A stretch of 49,183 bases of DNA from an uncultured Bacteroidota bacterium (GTDB lineage Bacteria > Bacteroidota > Bacteroidia > Chitinophagales > Chitinophagaceae): NCBI GenBank assembly GCA_903831935.1, contig CAIKZP010000098.1, positions 1-49,183 of the forward strand, written 5' to 3'. Shown in pieces: positions 9,289-18,009 of this stretch. The position numbers and the translations under genes are program-made. The notes below the pieces were generated by a model, which was not told the DNA's origin, searched no databases, and saw only the letters and a list, made by a program, of their open reading frames with translations. Positions within the stretch are counted from its first letter, which is position 1, and every line of letters starts with the position of its first letter.

Positions 9289-9810
9289 ATGCTATTAGAT
9301 ACTAGAGATACGGTTTCCAACGAATTATTGTCACCAGAAGGGCTATGTTCGCTCATTGAGTTGGAGTATCATCCTTCCATAAATGCATCATTAAGAAAAG
9401 TGGAAGACTATTTAATTTCAAATGCTTATGGCAAAGAATTATCAATTCCAATGTCTGAATTAATTCATTTGGTGTTCATGAAATTGTCCGACGAATTACA
9501 ACATTTTTTCTTAAAAGAATCGGGCATTATTTTTCCGGCTATTTGCAAAAATGAAAAAGCCAAAATAACAAAAGAACCTGGCCATCATCAATTACAAAAA
9601 TCATTATTAGAAACGGTTCAACAGCGCCAGCAAGTAATTGTTAATCTCTTACAAAAAATGCGGCAACTTTTGCATGATTATAGCATACGTTCTGAATGGA
9701 GCAAAGAATGGCAAGAATGTGTGAACGAGTTGTTTTTATTAGAAACAAAAACCTATCAATGGATTCATATTGAAGGCAGTTTGCTCTATCCAAAACTTAT
9801 AACAAAATAA
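9289..9810 (+). CDS. YtfE/ScdA-like hemerythrin-fold protein with altered metal ligands
   Basis: A 173-residue helical protein whose layout matches the C-terminal domain of YtfE/ScdA di-iron proteins: an N-terminal EYHPSI with His28, a central helix KLSDELQHFFLKESGIIFP, and a C-terminal helix TYQWIHIEGSLLYP. In the family the central helix carries HxxxE and the last helix HIHLE. Here the central His is shifted one position (His72 with Glu77), the last-helix ligand is Trp158, with His160 and Glu162 kept, and the HEH segment of the third helix has no His equivalent (near residues 104-111). A normal di-iron site is therefore doubtful. It sits between the FNR-like regulator and ccoI, suggesting a role in redox or nitrosative stress or cluster repair. 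Confidence 0.55.
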   Translation: MLLDTRDTVSNELLSPEGLCSLIELEYHPSINASLRKVEDYLISNAYGKELSIPMSELIHLVFMKLSDELQHFFLKESGIIFPAICKNEKAKITKEPGHHQLQKSLLETVQQRQQVIVNLLQKMRQLLHDYSIRSEWSKEWQECVNELFLLETKTYQWIHIEGSLLYPKLITK

Positions 9811-9826
9811 TTGAATTACTCAATTA
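9808..9826. repeat. 7-bp inverted repeat upstream of ccoI
   Basis: TAATTGA-N5-TCAATTA lies between the YtfE-like gene stop and the ccoI ATG at 9869. It could be an operator, since it holds TTGA and TCAA half-sites but with spacing 5 rather than 6, or a weak terminator-like hairpin without a T-tract. Confidence 0.3.
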
Positions 9827-9868
9827 AAATTCCTTCTAACAACACTTTAAATTAGTAACTTCAAACAC

Positions 9869-12286
9869 ATGAGTAATTCCTTTGTTCCGCAGACATCCAC
9901 CGCAGTTCAATGTTTTCATTGTGGCGAAGACTGCAATGAAAAGCCTGTTATTATTCAAGAAAAAAGTTTTTGTTGTGAAGGATGTAAAATGGTTTATGAA
10001 ATACTGAATCAGTCGGGCATGTGCGATTATTATGCTATCAGCAAAAATCCTGGAACAAGTCAAAGAGTTAAAATTAGAGCAGATAAATTTGCTTTTTTAG
10101 ACGATAAAAAAATTCAAGCATCCTTACTAAGTTTTACCAATGAATCCGAAACGCATGTTAATTTTTATTTGCCTCAAATGCACTGTAGTAGTTGCTTGTG
10201 GCTTTTAGAGAATTTACATAGACTTAATAAAAATGTAATTTCATCTAAGGTAAATTTCGAAAGAAAGGAAGCAGATATTGTTTTTGATCACCGATCAATT
10301 TCAATGCACCAATTAGCAGATTTATTGGCTTCAATTGGCTATGAGCCTTATATTAGTTTTAACGACTTGAAAAAAAATAGACCATCACTTAATGCTTCTA
10401 AAATTTACAAATTAGGTGTAGCAGGATTTTGTTTTGCAAATATTATGTTGCTTAGTTTTCCAGAATATTTAGGAATTGATTCGCATGAAGCCTATTTACA
10501 AGGGGCTTTTAGGTATTTAAATGTTTTATTGAGTTTACCTGTTTTTTTTTATAGCTCATCTGAATTTTATATCAGTGCTTGGAAAAGTTTAAAACATAGA
10601 TTTTTAAATATCGACGCGCCCATTGTATTAGCAGTGGTGGTGGCTTTTGGAAGAAGTTTATACGAGGTATTTAGTGGAACAGGTGCGGGTTATTTTGATT
10701 CCATGAGTGGAATTGTTTTTTTTATGTTAGTTGGTCGCGTTTTACAAGACAAAACTTATCAAGAACTAAGTTTTGAGCGAGACTATAAAGCCTATTTTCC
10801 AATTGCAGTTATGCGAATTATTGATGGCAATGCTGTATCGGTATCGTTGCCAGAAATTAAACTCAACGACACCTTATTAATTCATAACCAAGAATTGATT
10901 CCTGCAGATGGAATACTAACAATGGGCAAGGCACTTATAGATTATAGTTTTGTTACAGGAGAATCTATTCCGGTTGAAAAACAAATGGGTGAAATTATTT
11001 ATGCAGGGGGCAAACAAATAGCCGGCAATATTGAAATGTTGGTGATAAAAGAAGTGGCACAAAGTTATTTAACCAAACTTTGGAATCGTGCCGAATTGCA
11101 CACCGAAACAGTACTAGAAGAACGCTCATTCGTGCATTTGTTAAGCAGGTATTTTACAGTAATTCTTTTTACAATTGCAAGTTTAGCCGCATTGTATTGG
11201 TATATCCACGATAGTAGTAGAATTTGGCAAGTAGTAACTGCAGTATTAATTGTGGCTTGTCCATGTGCTTTATTGCTTAGTAATACTTTTACCAATGGAA
11301 ATATTTTGCGTCGACTTGGTAGGAATCAATTTTATTTACGAAATGCTCAAACCATTGAAGAGATTGCTAAAGTAAATTATATAGTATTTGATAAAACAGG
11401 TACATTAACAACTGGCAGGTATCAAGATATTGTTTATGAAGGGGTTTCAATAGAACCGAGTATCATTAAAAAAATTGCGGCATTAGCGGCACAGTCTACA
11501 CATCCAATGAGTAAGGCAATTGTAGAATGGTCTGGAGAATTACAACCAAAACATACTGGTATTAAGTCTTTTCAAGAGCTTCCAGGAAAAGGAATTGAAG
11601 GAATTGTAGATGGAGATAGTATTGTAATGGGCTCTGCAATTTTTGTAACAAAAAAAACAGAAGGCACAACACTTCAATCGGCAGTGTATGTTTCTGTAAA
11701 TAACCAAGTATTAGGAAGGTTTGGTTTTAGAAACCATTATAGACCACAGATTCCTGCACTATTACAACAGTTACAAAAACTTGGGTATCCTATTTGTGTA
11801 TTAAGTGGCGACAATGCAGGTGAACAACAAAATTTACAAAAATTATTAGGCATTGGTGCACCTATTTATTTTAACCAAAAGCCCGAAGACAAACTAGAAG
11901 TCATCAAGCAATTTCAATTATTAGGGAAAAAAGTTATGATGATTGGAGATGGATTAAATGATGCGGGTGCTTTAAAACAAGCAGATGTTGGCATTGCAAT
12001 TTCAGAAAACAGTTCGCATTTCACTCCAGCAAGTGATGTGATTATGGAGGCATCTGTATTGCCAAAACTCTACCAATATATTCGATTGTGTAAAGCAAAT
12101 AAGCAATTGGTAATGACTGCATTTGTGGTTTCAATTCTATACAATATTGTGGGAATTTCTTTTGCAGTACAAGGTAATTTGTCGCCAATGGTTGCGGCTA
12201 TTTTAATGCCAGCAAGTAGCTTAAGTATTTTGTTGGTGAGTTTTGGAGCGAGTAATTTTTTAAGTTGGAAAATGGGCTTCAAATAA
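9869..12286 (+). CDS. ccoI: CcoI/FixI-type copper-translocating P-type ATPase
   Basis: An 805-residue P1B-type ATPase that exports copper for assembly of the cbb3 oxidase. The N-terminal cysteine-rich region (Cys15, 18, 22, 35, 36, 39) is typical of the CcoI subgroup. A heavy-metal domain follows with Cys106/Cys109 in HCSSC. The transmembrane metal site is CPC at residues 464-466. The phosphorylated Asp508 lies in DKTGTLT, and the hinge motif GDGLNDAGAL is near the C-terminus. The gene precedes ccoS and the structural oxidase genes on the same strand, with 93 bp to ccoS that hold a candidate regulatory palindrome. Confidence 0.93.
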   Translation: MSNSFVPQTSTAVQCFHCGEDCNEKPVIIQEKSFCCEGCKMVYEILNQSGMCDYYAISKNPGTSQRVKIRADKFAFLDDKKIQASLLSFTNESETHVNFYLPQMHCSSCLWLLENLHRLNKNVISSKVNFERKEADIVFDHRSISMHQLADLLASIGYEPYISFNDLKKNRPSLNASKIYKLGVAGFCFANIMLLSFPEYLGIDSHEAYLQGAFRYLNVLLSLPVFFYSSSEFYISAWKSLKHRFLNIDAPIVLAVVVAFGRSLYEVFSGTGAGYFDSMSGIVFFMLVGRVLQDKTYQELSFERDYKAYFPIAVMRIIDGNAVSVSLPEIKLNDTLLIHNQELIPADGILTMGKALIDYSFVTGESIPVEKQMGEIIYAGGKQIAGNIEMLVIKEVAQSYLTKLWNRAELHTETVLEERSFVHLLSRYFTVILFTIASLAALYWYIHDSSRIWQVVTAVLIVACPCALLLSNTFTNGNILRRLGRNQFYLRNAQTIEEIAKVNYIVFDKTGTLTTGRYQDIVYEGVSIEPSIIKKIAALAAQSTHPMSKAIVEWSGELQPKHTGIKSFQELPGKGIEGIVDGDSIVMGSAIFVTKKTEGTTLQSAVYVSVNNQVLGRFGFRNHYRPQIPALLQQLQKLGYPICVLSGDNAGEQQNLQKLLGIGAPIYFNQKPEDKLEVIKQFQLLGKKVMMIGDGLNDAGALKQADVGIAISENSSHFTPASDVIMEASVLPKLYQYIRLCKANKQLVMTAFVVSILYNIVGISFAVQGNLSPMVAAILMPASSLSILLVSFGASNFLSWKMGFK

Positions 12287-12297
12287 ACCCATAAAAG

Positions 12298-12311
12298 ATG
12301 ACAAAAATCAT
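12298..12311. promoter_or_regulatory. Candidate FNR-type site upstream of ccoS-ccoNOQP
   Basis: ATGACAAAAATCAT is ATGA-N6-TCAT, the same arrangement as the palindrome at 9208-9221. A weak -7-like TAGACTTTC at 12332-12340 would put the site centre near -41, a class II activator position. Confidence 0.45.
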
Positions 12312-12379
12312 TTAATAGCTTGAATATTTATTAGACTTTCGTTTTAGAATCCTTCTCAGTTCTTAAACGGCTTCCCACT

Positions 12380-12574
12380 ATGAGTGTAATTTTAATTTTA
12401 TTAATGGCCAGCATTTCGGTTGCTGCACTTTTCTTAGCAGCTTTTTTATGGAGTGTTCGCTCTGGTCAATACGACGATGAAATTAGCCCTCCTCTTAGAA
12501 TGTTACACGACAATTCTATTTCACAAAATATAGATACAACTAATACAACAACTACACTTAAACCAATAAATTGA
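12380..12574 (+). CDS. ccoS: CcoS-like cbb3 oxidase maturation protein
   Basis: A 64-residue protein with one membrane helix (about residues 3-25) followed by FLWSVRSGQYDDEISPPLRML, the hallmark segment of the CcoS/FixS family (W...GQ[YF]DD...P..R.L). CcoS is needed for cofactor insertion into the cbb3 oxidase. Its TGA stop precedes the ccoNO ATG by 5 bp, so translation is probably coupled. The C-terminal tail is polar and Thr/Asn-rich. Confidence 0.88.
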   Translation: MSVILILLMASISVAALFLAAFLWSVRSGQYDDEISPPLRMLHDNSISQNIDTTNTTTTLKPIN

Positions 12575-12579
12575 TTCGC

Positions 12580-14709
12580 ATGCAAGTTGAAAAGTTTTTT
12601 TACGACAACAAATCCGTGAAACTATTTGCTTACGCAACCATATTATGGGGCGTAGTAGGTATGCTTGCTGGATTATTAATTTCTATTCAAATTTATTTGC
12701 CAGCAGCAAATTTTGGATTGCCTTTTACCACTTTTGGTAGAGTAAGGCCCGTGCATACCAATGCAGTAATTTTTGCGTTTGTGGGTAACGGTATTTTCAT
12801 GGGTGTTTATTATTCTTTGCAGCGTTTGTGTAAAGCCCGCATGTTTAATGATACGTTAAGTAAAATACATTTTTGGGGATGGCAATTAATTATTGTGTTA
12901 GCCGCTGTTACTTTATTGGCAGGTTATACAACTGGTAAAGAATATGCAGAACTAGAGTGGCCAATTGATATTCTTATTACCCTAATTTGGGTGGTATTTG
13001 GTATCAATATGTTTGGTACTATTTTAAAAAGAAGAGAAAGTCATTTATATGTGGCTATTTGGTTTTTTATAGCTACTTGGATTACTGTTGCTATGTTGCA
13101 TATTGTTAACTCATTTGAGCTTCCTTTTTCTTGGATTAAGAGTTATAGTTTTTATGCAGGTGTTCAAGATGCATTGGTACAATGGTGGTATGGTCATAAT
13201 GCGGTTGCATTTTTCTTAACAACACCTTATTTAGGTGTGATGTATTATTTCTTGCCTAAAGCTGCCAACAGACCAGTATATAGTTATCGCCTTTCTATTA
13301 TTCACTTTTGGGCGTTGATATTTTTATATATCTGGGCAGGACCTCACCATTTATTATATACCGCTTTACCTGATTGGGCCCAAAGCCTAGGAACAGTATT
13401 TAGTATTATGCTCATAGCGCCATCTTGGGGTGGTATGTTAAATGGATTGTTCACTTTGCGTGGTGCTTGGGATAAAGTAAGAGAAGATCCTATTTTAAAA
13501 TTCATGGTGGTAGCAATTACCTGTTATGGTATGAGCACATTTGAAGGTCCAATGCTTAGTTTAAAAAGTGTAAATGCAATTACACACTTTACAGACTGGA
13601 CCATTGCGCACGTACACGTTGGTGCATTGGGATGGAATGGATTTTTAACTTTTGGAATTTTATATTGGATTATTCCTAGAATTTTTAATACCCAATTATA
13701 TTCTAAAAAATTAGCTACTACGCATTTCTGGATTGGAACAATTGGTATTGTGTTATATGCTATTCCAATGTATTGGGCAGGATTTACACAGGCATTAATG
13801 TGGAAACAATTTACAGCAGATGGTACCTTGAAGTTTCAATTTTTAGAAACTGTTACACATATTATTCCAATGTATGTAACACGTAGTTTAGGCGGATTGT
13901 TATACTTGTCTGGTGTATTTGTAATGGTATACAATATTATTAAAACTGTAAAATCTGGAGAATTAATTGCTAATGAAGCGGCAGAAGCACCTGCATTGGT
14001 AAAATCAACCGGACATGCTAAACAATATTGGCACAGATGGATTGAAGAAAGACCAATTCAAATGTTGGTATTTAGTTTGGTACTAGTTGCTGCGGGTGGA
14101 ATTATAGAAATGGTTCCAACCTTCTTAATTAAAAGCAATATTCCAACCATTGCTGCCGTAAAACCGTATACTCCTTTAGAATTACAAGGAAGAGATATTT
14201 ATATTAGAGAGGGTTGTTATTTATGCCATTCTCAAATGGTTCGACCTTTCCGTGATGAAGTAGCTAGGTATGGTGAATATAGCAAAGCAGGGGAATTCAT
14301 TTACGACCATCCATTCCAATGGGGAAGCAAACGTACGGGTCCAGATTTGGCACGTATTGGCGGAAAGTATCCAGACAGTTGGCATTACAACCATATGTTG
14401 GAACCACAAAGTATGAGCCCTGGTTCAATTATGCCATCTTATACTTGGTTGTTTGAAAATAAAATTGACACAGCAATTACGCCTGCAAAAATTAGGGCAA
14501 TGCAAACCTTGGGAGTGCCTTATGCAAAAGGGTTTGATCAAGAAGCAAATGCCAACTTAATGGCACAGGCAAATAAAATTCAAGCAGGATTAAAAGTAGA
14601 AAAATTAGACGTAGCGGCTGATGCAGAAATTGTTGCCTTGATTGCTTATTTACAGCGTATGGGTACTGATATAAAAGGAGTAAAATCTTTACCAACTACT
14701 ACAAAATAA
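12580..14709 (+). CDS. ccoN: cbb3-type cytochrome c oxidase, fused CcoN-CcoO subunits
   Basis: A protein of about 709 residues that joins the catalytic haem-copper subunit I (CcoN) to the membrane-anchored monohaem subunit II (CcoO). The first 460 or so residues hold the many membrane helices and metal-ligand histidines, including HTNAVIFAFVGNG, WWYGHNAVAFFLT, the GPHH pair and HFTDWTIAHVHVG. After a linker and a further membrane helix (VFSLVLVAAGGIIEMVPTF), the CcoO domain has CYLCH as the haem c site, QMVRPFRDEVARYG and later Met residues in SMSPGSIMPSY as axial ligand candidates. I chose ATG at 12580 rather than TTG at 12571, which overlaps the ccoS stop. Fusion of these subunits is known in Bacteroidota. 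Confidence 0.95.
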   Translation: MQVEKFFYDNKSVKLFAYATILWGVVGMLAGLLISIQIYLPAANFGLPFTTFGRVRPVHTNAVIFAFVGNGIFMGVYYSLQRLCKARMFNDTLSKIHFWGWQLIIVLAAVTLLAGYTTGKEYAELEWPIDILITLIWVVFGINMFGTILKRRESHLYVAIWFFIATWITVAMLHIVNSFELPFSWIKSYSFYAGVQDALVQWWYGHNAVAFFLTTPYLGVMYYFLPKAANRPVYSYRLSIIHFWALIFLYIWAGPHHLLYTALPDWAQSLGTVFSIMLIAPSWGGMLNGLFTLRGAWDKVREDPILKFMVVAITCYGMSTFEGPMLSLKSVNAITHFTDWTIAHVHVGALGWNGFLTFGILYWIIPRIFNTQLYSKKLATTHFWIGTIGIVLYAIPMYWAGFTQALMWKQFTADGTLKFQFLETVTHIIPMYVTRSLGGLLYLSGVFVMVYNIIKTVKSGELIANEAAEAPALVKSTGHAKQYWHRWIEERPIQMLVFSLVLVAAGGIIEMVPTFLIKSNIPTIAAVKPYTPLELQGRDIYIREGCYLCHSQMVRPFRDEVARYGEYSKAGEFIYDHPFQWGSKRTGPDLARIGGKYPDSWHYNHMLEPQSMSPGSIMPSYTWLFENKIDTAITPAKIRAMQTLGVPYAKGFDQEANANLMAQANKIQAGLKVEKLDVAADAEIVALIAYLQRMGTDIKGVKSLPTTTK

Positions 14710-14717
14710 TTTAGCAT

Positions 14718-14879
14718 ATGAAATTCATTAATTATTTAGAAAAAATAACTGGCGTTGATGTTTTTGCATTAACGTCTCTCACTATTTTTTTTACATTTTT
14801 CGTTTTGATGGCTATTTGGGTAGCCACTGCAGATAAACGAATCATGGATGAAATCAATCATTTGCCACTTGATAATTAA
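14718..14879 (+). CDS. ccoQ: CcoQ-like small membrane protein
   Basis: A 53-codon ORF, 8 bp after ccoNO and 25 bp before ccoP. The protein begins MKFINYLEKITGVDVFALTS, has one hydrophobic segment (LTIFFTFFVLMAIWVAT) and ends in a short charged tail. Its position between ccoNO and ccoP, size and single helix fit the CcoQ/FixQ stability subunit of cbb3 oxidases. Sequence similarity at this length is weak evidence, so the call rests mainly on synteny. Confidence 0.7.
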   Translation: MKFINYLEKITGVDVFALTSLTIFFTFFVLMAIWVATADKRIMDEINHLPLDN

Positions 14880-14904
14880 GTAATAAATTTTTAAATGAAC
14901 CGTC

Positions 14905-16131
14905 ATGATACAAAAATATTTTTCTAAACATAATTGTGTTAGAGCATTGGTAGTATTAATTACTATTGGTTTTAGCACTAATGATGCATTTGCGGCTGGT
15001 CCACCTAAAGTATCGGATTTATCCAATCCTTTGGCACAAGTACTGCTAGTAATAATAGTGGGATTATTATTAGCCATTGGTCTTTTGGCCAATGTCATAC
15101 TTGGGGCCGCCCAAGTGTATCTTCAACGTTTTAAAGATGAACGTAAAAAATCGGGAACTACTGCTGCTAAAGCATTGATGGTTGTCATGATTTGTTTAAC
15201 AAGTGTGTCGTTGTTTGCAGCTGCAACACCTGCAGACCCTGCTGCTACTGCGGTAGTTGAAACAACTATTGCAGGTTTGTCTTTTACCTCGTTTTATGTT
15301 TTATTAGGTGTTATTGGATTAGAATTATTAATAATGATTGTGTTGTTAATTAATTTGAAAAAATTATTGACTAAAGAATCTTTGGTAATGGCAGAAGCTG
15401 CCATTGCAGACAATGAACCAATTGTAGTTAGAGAATCTGCTTTTATTAAATGGTGGGATAAAGTAAATAGTTTTAAACCAATTCAAGAAGAATCAACAAT
15501 TGATTTAGGACACAATTACGATGGTATTAGAGAATTAGACAATCGTTTGCCACCATGGTGGTTGTATGGATTTTATTTGTGCATCATTTTTGCCGGTGTT
15601 TATTTATATCGTTACCATGTAGCACATTCAGCCCCATTAAGTGCCGAAGAATTAAGTATTTCGCTAGAAAAAGCAGCAATTGACAAAGAAGAATACTTAA
15701 AAAAATCAGCCAATAATGTAGATGAAAATACAGTGACTTATTTATCGTCTCCAGCAGATCATGAAGCGGCACAAAAAATATTTTCTACAATTTGCGCTGC
15801 CTGTCATTTACCAGATGGTGGTGGTTCTGTAGGACCAAACCTTACAGATGCTTATTGGATTCATGGCGGAGGTATTAAGGATATTTTTAAAACCTTAAAA
15901 TACGGCTGGCCAGAAAAAGGAATGAAGAGTTGGAAGGACGACTATTCACCTGTGCAGTTGGCACAATTGGCGAGTTATGTAAAATCCCTACAAGGAACTA
16001 AACCAGCAAAACCAAAAGAACCTCAAGGAGTATTGTATGAAGAAAAAGCGCCTGCAACAAAAGCAGCCGATTCTACAAAAACACCAGCAGTTACCGGAAG
16101 CGACAAAAAAGCCGTTGCCATTAATCCATAA
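14905..16131 (+). CDS. ccoP: cbb3-type cytochrome c oxidase subunit III (CcoP), monohaem with extended N-terminus
   Basis: A 408-residue membrane-anchored cytochrome c that feeds electrons to CcoN/O. The N-terminal 170 or so residues form an extension: a signal-like segment ending DAFAAG, a helix LAQVLLVIIVGLLLAIGLL, a second signal-like helix and a third (FYVLLGVIGLELLIMIVLL). The CcoP core follows with DNRLPPWWLYGFYLCIIFAGVY. Only one haem site is present, CAACH at residues 297-301, where canonical proteobacterial CcoP has two. The tail from about residue 365 is Lys/Pro/Ala-rich. It is followed 2 bp later by ccoG. Confidence 0.92.
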   Translation: MIQKYFSKHNCVRALVVLITIGFSTNDAFAAGPPKVSDLSNPLAQVLLVIIVGLLLAIGLLANVILGAAQVYLQRFKDERKKSGTTAAKALMVVMICLTSVSLFAAATPADPAATAVVETTIAGLSFTSFYVLLGVIGLELLIMIVLLINLKKLLTKESLVMAEAAIADNEPIVVRESAFIKWWDKVNSFKPIQEESTIDLGHNYDGIRELDNRLPPWWLYGFYLCIIFAGVYLYRYHVAHSAPLSAEELSISLEKAAIDKEEYLKKSANNVDENTVTYLSSPADHEAAQKIFSTICAACHLPDGGGSVGPNLTDAYWIHGGGIKDIFKTLKYGWPEKGMKSWKDDYSPVQLAQLASYVKSLQGTKPAKPKEPQGVLYEEKAPATKAADSTKTPAVTGSDKKAVAINP

Positions 16132-16133
16132 TA

Positions 16134-17549
16134 ATGAGCCATATTCAGCATGCCAATGAACCCCTTTCAGAAAATTTTCGTGATAGGCTTGCAACAGTAG
16201 ACGAATCAGGTAAACGTAATTGGATTTATGCCTATAAACCAAAGGGTAAATTTTATAGTATTAGAACTTACCTAAGTTGGTTGTATTTTATTGTTTTCTT
16301 TGGATTACCCTTTGTTGAAATTAATCATCGACCCTTATTTCTATTTAATATTCCCAATGCCCAGTTTATCATTTTTGGGAAAGTGTTTTGGCCACAAGAT
16401 TTCTTTATTTTCGGATTAACGATGATCACATTTGTGTTCTTCATTATTCTATTTACCGCAGCATTTGGCCGATTATTTTGTGGATGGGCTTGCCCCCAAA
16501 CCAATTTTATGGAAATGATGTTCCGTAAAGTTGAATTTGTAATTCTAGGAGATGCACCTGCCCAAAAAGCTTTACAAAAAGCCCCATGGACTACAAAGAA
16601 AATTTTTAAAATCACTGTAAAGCATATTGTGTTTTACTTACTTTCTTTTGTGATTGCTAATTTTTTTCTTGCCTATATTATTGGCGTAAAAGAACTCGAA
16701 AAAATTATTGTTGAACCTGTTATTGCGCATTTGGGAGGGTTAACCGCCATTATGGTTTTTAGTGCTGTGTTTTATGCGGTATATGCTTTTTTTAGAGAAC
16801 AAGCTTGTACGGTTGTTTGTCCGTATGGTCGTTTACAAAGTGTATTACTCGATAGAAATTCTATGATTGTAGCCTACGATTACAAACGTGGCGAACCTCG
16901 TGGAAATGCCAAGAAAGACCATAGTGGACCACTAGGAGATTGTATAGATTGTCATCAATGTGTTAGAGTTTGCCCTACAGGAATTGATATTAGAAATGGT
17001 GTTCAAATGGAATGCGTGGGTTGTACAGCTTGTATAGATGCTTGTAATGATGTGATGGAGAAAGTTGGTAAGCCCAAAGGTTTAATTAGATATGCTTCTG
17101 AAAACACAATAGCAAGTGGCGATTCATTGCATTATACTACTAGAATGAAAATCTATACCGGCTTGTGTTTGTTGGTATTAACTATTTTATCGGTTATATT
17201 ATTTACGCGAAAAGATATTGATGCAACCATTATGCGAACACCGGGCATATTGTATCAAGAAAGAGGTGCCGATAGCATTTCTAATTTGTACAATATAAAA
17301 TTGGTGAATAAAACAGTGGAGCCAATTCAATTAACCATTCAACTAGACGACCATGATGGCAAAATTGAAATAATAGGAAAGCCGTATATTCAAGTAGCCA
17401 AAGAAGGACAAGGTACAGGTTCGTTTTTTGTAGTAATACCTAAAACAAGAATTCATAGCAGAAAAACAAAGCTCACCTTACAGTTGTTTGAAGGCGCTAA
17501 AATGGTAAGTAGTTTGCCTACTAATTTTTTGGGTCCTGTAACAAAATAA
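16134..17549 (+). CDS. ccoG: Cytochrome c oxidase accessory protein CcoG (FixG/RdxA)
   Basis: A 471-residue polytopic membrane protein with ferredoxin-type clusters, implicated in copper reduction for cbb3 assembly. CGWACP lies at residues 116-121, ACTVVCPYGRLQ follows the central helices, and two 4Fe-4S motifs are present: Cys270/273/276/280 in CIDCHQCVRVCP and Cys294/297/300/304. The last 110 residues form the Ig-like FixG C-terminal domain. The start codon is 2 bp after the ccoP stop, indicating tight co-expression. Confidence 0.95.
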   Translation: MSHIQHANEPLSENFRDRLATVDESGKRNWIYAYKPKGKFYSIRTYLSWLYFIVFFGLPFVEINHRPLFLFNIPNAQFIIFGKVFWPQDFFIFGLTMITFVFFIILFTAAFGRLFCGWACPQTNFMEMMFRKVEFVILGDAPAQKALQKAPWTTKKIFKITVKHIVFYLLSFVIANFFLAYIIGVKELEKIIVEPVIAHLGGLTAIMVFSAVFYAVYAFFREQACTVVCPYGRLQSVLLDRNSMIVAYDYKRGEPRGNAKKDHSGPLGDCIDCHQCVRVCPTGIDIRNGVQMECVGCTACIDACNDVMEKVGKPKGLIRYASENTIASGDSLHYTTRMKIYTGLCLLVLTILSVILFTRKDIDATIMRTPGILYQERGADSISNLYNIKLVNKTVEPIQLTIQLDDHDGKIEIIGKPYIQVAKEGQGTGSFFVVIPKTRIHSRKTKLTLQLFEGAKMVSSLPTNFLGPVTK

Positions 17550-17574
17550 TCAATCAAATTGAAAATACAATAGT

Positions 17575-18009
17575 ATGAGTTGGGGAAATAAACTAGTGGT
17601 TGTTTTTGTATTATTTGCTGTTTTTATAGGCACCATGGTGTACAAGGCATTTAACACACCCTTAGATTTAGTAAGCAAAGACTATTACAAAGAAGAGTTG
17701 CGCTATCAAGAAAAAATTGATGGTATGAATAACGCAGCAAAAATTAGTAAGGTAATTATTACGCAAAATCAAACAGCAATAAACATTCAATTTCCAATTG
17801 AGCAAAAAGGCAAATCCATAAAAGGAGAAGCTTTTTTTTACTGTGTAACGGATGAAAAAAAAGACATTCGATTGCCTATTATAGTTGATTCAACTGCTAG
17901 CTTAGCAGTGTTAAAAAATAAATTACAGAAAGGCGTGTATGCTTTAAAACTAAATTGGCAATTAGATAAAGAAGCTTATTACAACGAACAAAAATTGGTG
18001 GTGCAATAA
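17575..18009 (+). CDS. ccoH: FixH/CcoH family protein
   Basis: A 144-residue protein with an N-terminal membrane helix (LVVVFVLFAVFIGTMVYKAF) and the signature DLVSKDYYKEELRYQEKIDGMNNA shared by FixH proteins (quoted part: LVSKDYYKEELRYQEKID). A small beta-rich periplasmic domain follows. CcoH is an assembly or stability factor of the cbb3 oxidase. It sits 25 bp after ccoG, and its stop is immediately followed by the next ATG with no spacer. Confidence 0.87.
   Translation: MSWGNKLVVVFVLFAVFIGTMVYKAFNTPLDLVSKDYYKEELRYQEKIDGMNNAAKISKVIITQNQTAINIQFPIEQKGKSIKGEAFFYCVTDEKKDIRLPIIVDSTASLAVLKNKLQKGVYALKLNWQLDKEAYYNEQKLVVQ

Noticed and set aside
9811..9823. TTGA-N5-TCAA as an FNR box
   Set aside because: Spacing is 5, not the 6 of the FNR consensus; kept only as an inverted repeat.
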